Assembly (NCBI GenBank): GCA_948470475.1
Contig: OX419336.1
Span: 360,001-424,000, forward strand
Source of the DNA: Galaxea fascicularis
Lineage: Eukaryota > Cnidaria > Anthozoa > Scleractinia > Euphylliidae
DNA length: 64,000 nucleotides
Reading direction: 5' to 3'
Position 1 is the stretch's first letter. Every line of letters begins with the position of its first letter. Positions 1-9,700 of this stretch are shown in pieces. The notes under the pieces were generated by a model, which worked only from the letters and a program-made list of their open reading frames with translations, searched no databases and was not told the DNA's origin. The position numbers and the translations under genes are program-made.

Positions 1-2
1 CT

Positions 3-548
3 GATCAGAATCGTCCATTCATCCTTTACTCATTTAGCATGGGGGGATTTAATGTCTATCACTTCATACATCAAGCCATTTTAACTCAAGGGCATCAGTA
101 CTATAAATCCATCCATGTTATGGGCTGTATTTTTGACAGCTGCCCTCATTTTCCAGGCCTACAAAGCATCAAAGGTGTGCAGTCAACAATTGTAGAAACT
201 TTACCAAATCCTTTGCTCAAAATGTTGTTGTGGGTTGGCTTGGGGGTTGCCTGCCCTGTGGCATTCCTCTTGAGTTCGCATATAAAGCAGCTTATACCAG
301 ATAATATAGAATCACCCATGAGTTGCCCTGAACTTTTTCTGTACAGTGATGCAGATCACCTAGTCCCTGAAAACAATGTTATCACATTTATGGATGCCCA
401 TAAAAAGAAAGGTGTTAAAGTGTTTTCAAAGCTTTGGCAGGGCTCAGGTCATGTTCAACATTTTAAGAATTATCCTGAAGAATACCTAAATGAGGTCAAT
501 ATGTTCACTGACTATTGTCTGAAGCAGCACAGGAGTGTGGTGTCTTGA
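3..548 (+). CDS. TMEM53: TMEM53-like protein (DUF829 alpha/beta-hydrolase fold), 3'-terminal exon, partial
   Basis: The frame is open from the left edge (codon start 3) to a TGA at 546-548 and gives about 181 residues, so the N-terminal part of the gene lies outside the window. The opening residues contain FSMGG, which fits the nucleophile-elbow position of the DUF829/TMEM53 family. Further on there is SDADHLV (acid position) and GSGHVQHF (histidine position), so a Ser-Asp-His set can be laid out. A hydrophobic stretch (LLWVGLGVACPVAFLL) in the middle fits the membrane segment expected for TMEM53, a nuclear-envelope protein in vertebrates. The in-frame ATG at 39 is internal to the motif and is not the true start. 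Family assignment rests on motif layout and overall resemblance; whether it is catalytically active is unknown. Confidence 0.8.
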   Translation, partial: DQNRPFILYSFSMGGFNVYHFIHQAILTQGHQYYKSIHVMGCIFDSCPHFPGLQSIKGVQSTIVETLPNPLLKMLLWVGLGVACPVAFLLSSHIKQLIPDNIESPMSCPELFLYSDADHLVPENNVITFMDAHKKKGVKVFSKLWQGSGHVQHFKNYPEEYLNEVNMFTDYCLKQHRSVVS

Positions 549-1949
549 CCAGTAAATCATTGACATGTTTAAAGTAATGTTGTGATTTTTTTATTTGTTG
601 TGTCAGGGGTAGATTTTAAGTTTGAGTTTCTGTATTTTGCTACATGTGACATGAGCTTCATTATTTAGAGATCTGTTCACCATTATTTTTTGACTGGGCA
701 AAAGGAACCTGTTTGTTATGCTAGGCTTTTGTTTAATAAGCTTGATATGATGGCACATAAAATATGTATATTTTTAAAGGCTACTGTATAAAGCCAAAAA
801 TGTTTTAAAAACGACAATGTTTGGCGTGTCTGTTTGTCAAATGTTGCTTTAATGGTCTTGTATGTACCTTATTTCGCTCTACTTAACATATTTACTTACT
901 TACTTACTTACTTATAACAGTTCTCTATAGAAGGAGGGCTAGGGGCCCTAAAACTTGTAATTATCTAGAATCCAGAAACCAGAACCTGGAACCCAGGAAA
1001 CTTTGTCTATTGTCAACACTATCCTGCAAGTGAACAGGATGAAAATTCTGGAATAGGTTATTCTTGCAGACTAGGCTAATTTTTGTACACCGTGTAGCAC
1101 TTTTATTTTGCTGGGTTTAATTTTTGCAGATTTTGTGGATCGTCCTTGATCCATAAAAATAAGTTCTTGCTGCTCGAAAAGAAAACCGCAAAAATTAGTT
1201 CCCAGCGGAAATTTCAGTCTATTCGAGCTGGAAAAATTTGTTCCCGTTAACCTCAAAAAAATAAAAGTCCCGCAAAAATTTCATGCTATACAGTATCCAG
1301 TTTTTCTCCTAACCCGGTTGTTAGGAACAATATATTGCAGGAGTCTATAGGTCGTCTTTGCGCTGTCCGGAATTAGTCATACTCAGCATTGACAACTTGA
1401 ACTATGACATCCCATACAGGGATAATAAATTTATTCATACATGCAAGGAGTGCCAGGGATCCGAGTGTTGGGGGGAACCGTTCATGTGGCATTGAACAAA
1501 CACCCTGAGCAATGCTTTCACTGAGTACCTCTTGAAACAGCGTGGCAAGCAGAGGATGATAAGCATTATTAGTCACTTTTCCTTTTCAATTTTGTTCGTT
1601 TTTTAAGGGAAGCAAAAAAGTTTTTCCTACAAAACGTACAATAACATGGATTACTCTAGAATCTGGAATCTGCACAAACTCCCTCGCACCAATTCTTGGA
1701 TACTTCTGGGCTTTACCAGAGGACTCGGGGCTTTAAAGCAACCAGCGGTAATTCTTACCTTTGGGTTCAAATGAGTCTGGGTCGTATAATAAATCAAGCT
1801 GATTACAACGCTGGCAGTTCTTCAAAAGGGCGGTTCTTGATAAATCAAGAACAGTATTTATAATAATAATAATAAGATAGCATACAAACGTTTTAACTGC
1901 TGCATAATAATACATTAATTAGCCTTCCCCAAGGGGCTTTTCAAGACTA
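549..1949. other. 3' UTR and intergenic DNA with a short TTAC tract
   Basis: This is the 3' flank of the TMEM53-like gene. It is A+T-rich and has no canonical AATAAA close to the stop. A (TTAC)n tract lies at about 891-914. From about 1,060 to 1,300 there is repeat-like sequence with several copies of 'aaaatt(a/t)gttcc' and 'cgcaaaaatt' that looks like an old dispersed element, but I could not find both ends. No gene is supported here. Confidence 0.4.
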
Positions 1950-2609
1950 ACTTACAATATCGAGATTTTTAAGAAGATTGCGACATTTTTAATTTTAAAA
2001 GACATGTTTCGATGTTGCCAACATCATCGTCAGTTACATAATATTTGAAAAACCGTTGGACTTTATGACAACTAGGTAAAACATACATAATTAATTAAGA
2101 TTAAGTGACAAAAATATTTGAGTGAGTAACAAAGTGTGAAAGAACATAAAGCTTAAAGCGTAAGTGTCGGGTTGACGTGGTGAACTTGTTGGTTTAAATT
2201 AGGCTTTTCCCAATTTATGTGCATAGCCTCCTTAAGTTTGAGTTGAAATCTAGTAGGGGCGGAATCAAGAATTTCGAAACAATCTGTAGAGCAAGATTGA
2301 CGTCAACGTTCTGAACTTAGTAAGTGTTTGAAAATGTGTGAGGACTTGTCTGAAGAGAGATGTTCACGGACACGTGTGGAAAAATGACGACTAGTTTCGC
2401 CGATATAGCAAGCATTACAGCAAGCACAAGTAAATTTGCAAATCACACGTGAACGGAGTTCTCTAGGGACAGAATCCTTCACTGAGAAAAATTTTTTTAA
2501 TTTAAACGTGGTAAACACCAGTTTGATGTCAAGATCATAACAATAACGATTAACAAGGCGACGTATTTTGCTTTGAGCTACAGTAGAAAAACGGCCTAAA
2601 TACTTACAA
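1950..2609 (-). mobile_element. Penelope-like element, 5'-truncated: RT C-terminus plus GIY-YIG endonuclease and 3' tail
   Basis: On the minus strand a frame runs from about 2,606 to a TAA at 2,155-2,153. It first reads CKYLGRFSTVAQSKIRRLVN, the region after the RT thumb in Penelope-like elements. Then follows RSRVICKFTCACCNACYIGE, with the Cys-rich spacer and the YIG half of a GIY-YIG endonuclease, and then TSRHFSTRVREHL with the conserved Arg and Glu-His. One in-frame TGA at 2,305-2,303 interrupts the frame. The reading resumes in the same frame through a typical tail (KEAMHINWEKPNLN). The 3' non-coding tail down to about 1,950 includes GATGATGTTGGCAACATC. The RT core is missing, which fits 5' truncation at insertion. 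It is dead because of the stop codon and the truncation. Confidence 0.85.
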
Positions 2610-2610
2610 T

Positions 2611-2931
2611 ACTAATGAAAGTGTAAGGCTTGTGGGATGTGGCTTGGAGTGACAAGAATACCTCACAAATTAATGTGTCTAGGTAAGCTGAAATCCACTC
2701 ATTGGGCACTAAGGCCATGTGGTAGCGGAGATTACAGCTTAAATCTACTAAATAAAGTTTGAGCCTGAGCATTAGCAGCCATGGACAGCTGTAACGTCCC
2801 CTGTTTGGGGACTTTTTAACCAGAGGCTGCATGGTGCAGCTTACAATCATTAGAGTAAATCATAGATGCTCTAAGGTCAGCACTAGGGGTAGTCACAGCC
2901 AGGGTTCGTAACGTCCCTAGTGGTCAGTACT
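2611..2931. other. Unassigned sequence between the Penelope fragment and MITE
   Basis: No coding or repeat family is recognised. The short open frames here start at non-ATG codons and have no domain signature. Confidence 0.3.
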
Positions 2932-2943
2932 GTACTGAGTAGA

Positions 2944-3129
2944 GGCAGGTATCTTTTACAGGTCACATTCCACAGGTCACAGGTACAGGTCACTGTTTTG
3001 TAGACTGATCTGAAAAGAAATTTTGGATAGTGATTAGGGCTAGGAGACACTTTTGGGCTTGTTTATTTATCTGTAGCACGGTGACCTGTACTTTGACCTG
3101 TGGAATGTGACCTGCAAAAGAAACCTGCC
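2944..3129. repeat. 186-bp MITE with ~50-bp TIRs and 11-bp flanking direct repeat
   Basis: The left arm begins GGCAGGTATCTTTTACAGGT and the right arm, reverse-complemented, begins GGCAGGTTTCTTTTGCAGGT. The match continues through CACATTCCACAGGTCA and on to GTACAGGTCAC, about 50 bp with few mismatches. The 11-bp direct repeat GTACTGAGTAG lies at 2,932-2,942 and again at 3,130-3,140; one extra A separates the left copy from the TIR. The element is too short to code. The long TIR and a target duplication of about 9-11 bp suggest a Mutator-like non-autonomous element, but the superfamily is inferred from duplication length only. Confidence 0.85.
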
Positions 3130-3287
3130 GTACTGAGTAGCTCTCTTAAGCTCTAAATTTCATTGGCAGGCATAGTGTAGCACCTCTATAATGTTTTAGG
3201 GATAGGGTCCATTGTTTTTGTTGTTTGTTCTTTTGTTCACCTGAAGGATAGCGAGTCAATCTCGTGAGACCTTACGAGAGCTGCTGA
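3130..3287. repeat. MITE copy related to the one at 42,278-42,436 (inverted)
   Basis: The stretch CTCTAAATTTCATTGGCAGG, and the roughly 150 bp after it ending ATCTCGTGAGACCTTACGAG, is nearly the reverse complement of 42,278-42,436. In the 42-kb copy both ends read TGTAGCAG then CTCGTAAGG and form TIRs. In this copy the ends have drifted, and the 186-bp MITE sits exactly at its left boundary. Two copies in opposite orientation in one window support a dispersed family. Confidence 0.75.
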
Positions 3288-3364
3288 GCCAACCGGTCGA
3301 CGTTTTTTTTAGCACTTATACCATGGCTTTCTTTTTCCTTCACGAGTCTTGAAGAACAGATCAG

Positions 3365-3528
3365 AATAGGCCATTTTCGAATTACCTCAGGCCTCTTTTT
3401 CAAAGCGAGTCTCAGTGCTCATCCTTTCATATGCAATTCATGTGAATGAAAATTGATTTGCATATGAAAGGTGAGCACTGAGACTCGCTTTGAAAAAGAG
3501 GCCTGAGGTAATTCGGAAAGGGCCTATT
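3365..3528. repeat. 164-bp foldback palindrome
   Basis: The left arm reads AATAGGCCATTTTCGAATTA then CCTCAGGCCTCTTTTTCAAA and continues to CATATGCAAT. The right arm from about 3,450 to 3,528 is its near-perfect reverse complement, with fewer than ten differences over about 75 bp and a loop of roughly 15 nt. No clear target duplication is seen. The open frame that begins at 3,490 inside the right arm is judged to be chance. Confidence 0.8.
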
Positions 3529-3764
3529 GCTTTCCAGTTGTTCAAAACGGCTGATTTACAGAGCCTTTTCCCTACTGTTTACGGGAAATTACTGGAAATT
3601 GCAAGCAATGAATTTTCTTTTGCCACAGACGTGGATATGTTTTCAACATGTTATTCCAATTATTTACGGGTAAAAAAGCCTTGTGCTATAAAAAAGAAGG
3701 ACTATTTCAAATTTAGGGTTACCAATCTCTACTACTTTTAGATAAAGGGGGTAGTTTCTAAAGA

Positions 3765-3915
3765 AATTGTGGTGCTGCGTCGGTGGGGGAGTTGTGAACA
3801 AGAATTTGGTTTTATCAACGGAGTCGATGATGTAAATTGACTACCGTACAGAGATTCTAAAAGCCGACGTTTCGAGCGTTAGCCCTTCGTCAGAGAGAAT
3901 CGAGGAATTATGGGT
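3765..3915 (-). mobile_element. 3' tail of a Penelope-like element (non-coding remnant)
   Basis: On the minus strand this reads CTGACGAAGGGCTAACGCTC followed by GAAACGTCGGCTTTTAGAAT, then a stretch ending with a 'ttgataaaaccaaattc' tail. I recognise this arrangement from the 3' ends of anthozoan Penelope-like elements. No coding part is attached. The assignment is from memory of the tail motif, so it is only moderately sure. Confidence 0.5.
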
Positions 3916-6671
3916 TGTGTGTGGTATATACAAAAAGCATCACCGATTGTCGTCTGAATTTCATTTTGCTTTCCAATGATGTCGCGTAAAAATCACTGAT
4001 TAAATAAATGCAACGACAGATTGAGATCAAAACCGCATTTCACTTGCCTTGACTTTAAAACTCGTTATAACTTATACAAAGCTGAGAGACAAATTCACGG
4101 TTCATATTCTCCAACTCCCGAACGTCGGCCTTTACCACAGTATTGCTTAATTTTTGAATTTTTTTAATCTACGATAAGCGTTCGCTTCACTGCGGAAGGC
4201 ATTCGCGTGATAGCGTGGTCAGTTTCCACTTAAAGGACCACGCTCAACCATGAGCCATTGCGGGCGAGCGCTTTCATCGGCGCCATTTTCTGTATTACAG
4301 AAAATACGATTCTGCGATAGGTGAACTTCCATCTGGCTCCATCGGCCGTATTATCTGCTTACGTTAGTTGTGGTATTTGTGAATAGCTTTTTTAACATTT
4401 AATTCGCGGATTTGTATAGTTATTTCTTCGTTATTATCGTATGAAGTTCTGAATGAAGCCGCCAGTTGAAAAGAGGTCGCCGGCGGAGGCCAGAGGACCG
4501 ACATATTGTTTGGCTTTCCTACATTTAAGCTATGGAACGACAGGAAACAAGTTCCTGCATGGATTTATGCTCAGTTGTATGGATTAGAGCAGATCTTCTT
4601 AAACAAAACGAGCTCGTTTGCAGGATTCGTCCACCATTTATAACCCGATTTCATGTAAGTGCTTATCAGTTTGTATTATCACTTGGCTTTCTTATTCTGT
4701 AATAATTACTGTTGTCAAGTGTTGTAAAACCTAATAAAACATAGCCCTGCGATTTTGTGTCGCTCAAATGCACTGCTTGGAGGAGGTTGACGTTGATTTA
4801 TCACAACTTCTTTATTATTGTTACACGGCTTTGAAATGCTGCCACATACACAACTCGCCGAGCATTTCAAACCGGCATCTCTACGCACACATCCCCGATA
4901 TTTTCCTGTTTTTCGACTGCATGTATTCTTGCACTGGCAGATCTATACAGAGTGGAGAGCAACGCAAATTCTTAGTCGTTTATATCCAACAAATCGCTAA
5001 TCAAAACTCGACATACGCGCTCCTTCATTCATTGCATCTCACCACTCTGCTTGGAAGAGCTTGAGAAGGCCCCGCTTCCTCGTGATCAGTGCTCTCTGGG
5101 CGAGCTATAGGAGAGCTGTAACGGTTGACAGGTCTTTTTTCATAACCCAAATCACCATTGTCGCCAGTAACATCGAAGGAACTTTCCTCCTGTCCTTCGA
5201 TCGTTCGATTTTTCTCCCAAGTGTTCTTATGAGTCTTACGGGACGGCCGATTTCCCGGATGATAACATCAACAGAGGCGCGCAATGATTCTTGGTTGATC
5301 GTGGCCCTTTAAGAAGAAATTCAATTTGATTAAAATTTGTTATTCTTTTTAATCCATTGTTATGCTTTTCTGAAAACCGCTCAACAGGAAGTCTCCAAAA
5401 CCCTTCCTCCAACTTACGATTCAATTGCCTTTAGTTTACATTAATGCAACAGTAACGTTGTCGTCAACGATCGTCAAACATTTTCGTGACCAGTTAAGGC
5501 TTGACGTTGATTATCACCGACATGCATATGAAAATCATGAAATTAAAGAAAGACAGAGCTATAAATGTGTTTTCTGTAACAAGTGGTTGTCCGGTCGCAC
5601 GAGATGGTTCTCCACTGTAGTAGAGACAGTTTTTAGTTTCGCTTGAATCTATCACTTGAGTTTTCCGTTCTCGTGTGAAGATCTGCCCAGTACATTAGCA
5701 AAAAATGATAAAGAAGTAACAAATGCACGTATAGTCCAATTAAGTGAACTCGATTAAGAATCTTATTCAGTTATTACTGTGGCCACCTTTACAAATTTTG
5801 GAAGATCCCGGTGAGTTTGATGGTTTTGCGGTGCATTTAACTCCATGGGAGGTAGCGCTCTAAATGTAACCAAATGCAAACAAGGTTTCATAATACAGAC
5901 AGCCTCAGTGAAACTTTATCACCGGCTTTCAGCAACAAACTGAAAGAGTTAATTGAAGGGCAACAAGCTGCAGGTGACATCGGTTCGTTTCTTGAGTTGC
6001 CTTAAAACTCAACAACTATCCAGCGACTGAAGGCCTTTTACTTTTGTGCACGCCATAGTCACTGACTCGGGAGAAAGGTGATTAGAAATATTGTTATCAA
6101 TTTGTTGGTAAATCCAACATTTATTTTGTTTGTCTCATTGTTACTCTTAAACGTTCAAAGTTTTGTTTTCCTCTGCTACCATAATCTAAATTATAATCTT
6201 GTTGGCAGAAACGTTCTAAGCGCGGCATTCTAAAATATCTTAACTGACAAAGAATTTTTTTTCTGCCGCTGTTGAACCACAAGGCAGGACGAAAGCGAAA
6301 TGCATTGTAGATCGTGAACCGGCATATGAGTAATAAAAGTAAACGTTTTGCAAAACATAAAACTGTCAGAGATATTCCAACAAGGAGAAACAGCGAAGAG
6401 ATTTCGGTTCCCTGCCGATCTCTAGCTGTTTAAAATTTCATTTACGGTCACAGCAGAGAATTTAAATTCTACGCTTTATTCCTTGATTGAAAATGCGACG
6501 AAAAATAGAAGATTAAATTTATAATGTGACTCTGATAAGACTGAGAAACGAAAACATACACTACTTTACATTTATTTAATCACCCAAATCTAATTCTTAT
6601 ATTCATTCTGTCTGTTTGAATCCAGGTGAAGGCAGACCGTTAAGTCACATTGTTGATTCAGTCTTTAATTA
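3916..6671. other. Gene-poor stretch, no recognised gene
   Basis: Open frames of 60-100 codons occur, for example at 4,768-5,064 and 5,061-5,312. They overlap in different frames, have no family motif and no convincing splice or start context. I would treat them as chance or as decayed transposon sequence. Nothing else is supported. Confidence 0.35.
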
Positions 6672-6679
6672 GATTATTG

Positions 6680-6703
6680 CAGGAGCCCATTTATGGGCTC
6701 CTG
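6680..6703. repeat. 24-bp perfect palindrome flanked by ATTATTG direct repeats
   Basis: CAGGAGCCCAT, a TT spacer and ATGGGCTCCTG form two 11-bp arms. ATTATTG lies immediately on each side (6,673-6,679 and 6,704-6,710); an extra G makes it 8 bp if one G is shared. The CAG...CTG ends and the 7-8 bp repeat resemble a hAT insertion reduced to its termini, but a chance hairpin cannot be excluded. Confidence 0.55.
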
Positions 6704-6710
6704 ATTATTG

Positions 6711-9700
6711 TCAGTGTGGAACATCTTTCGGAAAACTAACTGAGTCGTAAGAATATTTAAATAGTCTTCATCGGCTCAGACTTCAGAGAATGGTCTTGTT
6801 TATTAATAATTGATCACTTCTGCTCTCCCAACATAAGTAAATCAGTAATATCAAGTGTACTCACAGATTCAGAGGCATTTAGAACTGAAAAGCAGTTGTA
6901 AAAACTTAAATCACTCAACCATTTTTTCCGAAATTAAAAGAAGAGAGAAACTATTGCGACGAGAGGAAACTATCACGTTTGCCCTACAAGTTATACTTTA
7001 TCTGAATTTATTAGGAGAAAACAAAAATATATTCCTCAGCGATTAAAAGTAAATTTCCTGAAGATACTGAGTCTCAGTAAATGAATTATAATGGATCGAA
7101 CCCTGTACACGGTAATGATGATTTCGTATTACCATACTACGAAAAATTCCCTCAAGGTATTTGTGTTGGTGATTCAATTAAGGCTTTCAATATGGTACTC
7201 TTTCTTACCTCATGGACACTGGGAAACCATTCCCAATGTATTTTACACTAAATAAATTATCACTTAATCTCACGTTACACGGATTTTCCGATAGTGCTTG
7301 ACTGCCTCCGGCCAGAAAACAGACTGGATTCTACTGCTAATTGGACAGTAGGCAAGAGTCATGAAATACAACAGAACACGAGCTTGTACGCCTCGTGTAC
7401 CGATCCGTACGAGGGCGAAATTTTTTTGTTAATAATGAAATCGTCACTGAGTGGGACCATTCACGGAGTAAAACCCAATATGCGCCGCCATATTTCTGTG
7501 GTATTGGTTGGTATATTGTCAATGGTTTGAACCGAGGAATCTCATCATATGTTGGTAAAGCACAATCATCACGGTGAGCGTCAGTATTGCTGAGAAAGCC
7601 GGACAGTTTGGAGTGTCATTGACTGGATCAATATCAGAGCCGAGAGAGTAACTAGCTACACTGTCCAGCTACACTGACCTCAATGGTGAACAACGTCATA
7701 AGGCCTTTAATTTGGCCATCTTTTTTATCGTATTGGCTGTGAAGACTGTAACTGGTTATTGGTACGTTAGTTTGCCAAATGTCAGTGGGTTTGACCATTC
7801 GAACGAAAGCTATGTTGCTAAGTGGCTCTGAATTTTAATTCCGTGGATGTCGATGAATTTCCTAGCGAGAGTTGTTTGCAGATGAAATAATTATATACCA
7901 GTATACTATATGTATTTAACGCAAATGTTTATTACTGTTTATTATAGTGCATGTGTTTCTTTGGAAAAATCTAAATCTGGATTCTTAGATCAAAAAACGG
8001 ATTTTTGCGCCTCTTTACTAAAATCTAAAACCGGGTCATGAATCTGAAGAATCCACACTCCGAGTGAATTCATTACATACAATCTAAATCCGGATTTTTA
8101 TTATTATTATTTTTCGTTTATTTGGTAGTAAAGAATCCACGTGATCTTGGATCAAAAATCCGATCTTGCATTGTCCCTAATGGATCCAATCTTAGGCTTG
8201 AGAAAGCTGTTGCGCAGTAGTTCTCTGTATTGCCGTTTCTCAAGGTATCATCCTTATTTGTCTCTTTTTAATGAACTAAACTGATCTATAGAATAGTGCT
8301 TGCATCCAGGTGCTACAGTATTCAAATGCATTGTGTGTAACTGTTATCCTTCAAGTCTATGTAAGACTGGCTCACTGCAGAACAATAATAATGAATGCAG
8401 ATAAGCGGTTTATGAAGTGCTGTTAATTGTTCTATGGTCAATTCCATGAATTACCCTCAATTAGAAAGTGATATTCAAATGAAACCTATTAAAATTGGCT
8501 TCCCATTGTGCAGTTTGGTTTCAAAATTATTATCATAGCCGGAGCTGGAATGGGAGAAAAAGATGATATTCTCGAGGGAAAGGGGGGAAGGAGGAAGACG
8601 CATATCTCCCCTTTCTGTGAGCCTCTGTGACGCAGGTTAAAATGACACCATAGTGCGCAACTGCTGGCATCTTCCTTAGAACCGCGGGCTCCATCCCTCC
8701 CTTTACCGAAACTAAACTGATACCTGGCGTTATCGGAAAAATGAATACTCAATTATTCGCCATGCAAGTTAAGGTCTCATATTAAAAAAAAATCGATAAT
8801 TTAAAAAGTGCTCGGTAGAATACTACGAAAGGTTATTAAATTAATAATAGAGTTTGATAAAATCTCTAAGGCCGCAGCCGATTATTTTTTTCGGTAGCCT
8901 GGACAAAAAGATGCTATGTTTTGTTCAGCTGTGTTATATCGGAAGCTAGCAATCAAGACACAAATCTACAACTATTTATTCGCCATTTCCTGAGTGTCCT
9001 ATCGACTTTTTAAAATTCATATTTAAAACTTTTGCCAAAAAATCTGATGCGTGAATGGCGTGGCGTGTGGCATTTGATTACTGTCTACGTATCATTAATT
9101 TCCCATTAACAGCTGCTCATACGCTGTCCTGGGCTCACTTCTGAGTGAAGAAACAATTCTGTGTTTTTCACGAGGCCTTTTATCTAAGCAAGTATTGAAT
9201 CAGTCCTGCCAAGTGTTCAGCCAACGAAAAACCCGTAAGTCTTTAACATTTCTTTTGATAACAACCTACCTCACTGGACCAGCAGACGTGCTCTTATTTT
9301 AGAACTCCTTTCACAGCGAGAGCGACCGCTAAACACATCGACACACAAGTGTAGACCAGCTATTTTTCAGGTTTCGGGTTGCACTCCTCATGTAAATGTT
9401 TTGTCGAGAGTGGCGGAGATTCATTACGGGTCAATGTACACAAAGAAGATTTCACTGGTTTTTGCTGTAAAATTGTGACGAATTCATTGTAATATGCAAC
9501 TAGTCATTGAAAACAAAAAACCCACACCGTGGTAAACCTGCAGACTTTGTTGTAGGTTGTGCTTTTTTATATGAATTCTGAACGTACGCCTCAAATTAAT
9601 TTTGGTAACTCCAGGGCGTGAAAATGATCTCTTGTTAAATTGCATAATTGTGGATATCGGGATTAGCGTCTATCGCAAAGCGCATCTGCAAGATGTTTTC

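Noticed and set aside
891..914. TTAC repeats as a CRISPR-like array
   Set aside because: Plain 4-bp microsatellite without spacers.
3490..3741. 83-codon frame
   Set aside because: It begins inside the right arm of the 164-bp palindrome and is a by-product of that repeat.
4768..5312. Overlapping plus-strand frames of 98 and 83 codons
   Set aside because: They compete in different frames, show no family motif and no splice context.
6680..6703. Intrinsic terminator reading of the palindrome
   Set aside because: This is a eukaryotic genome and no U-run or gene end is adjacent.
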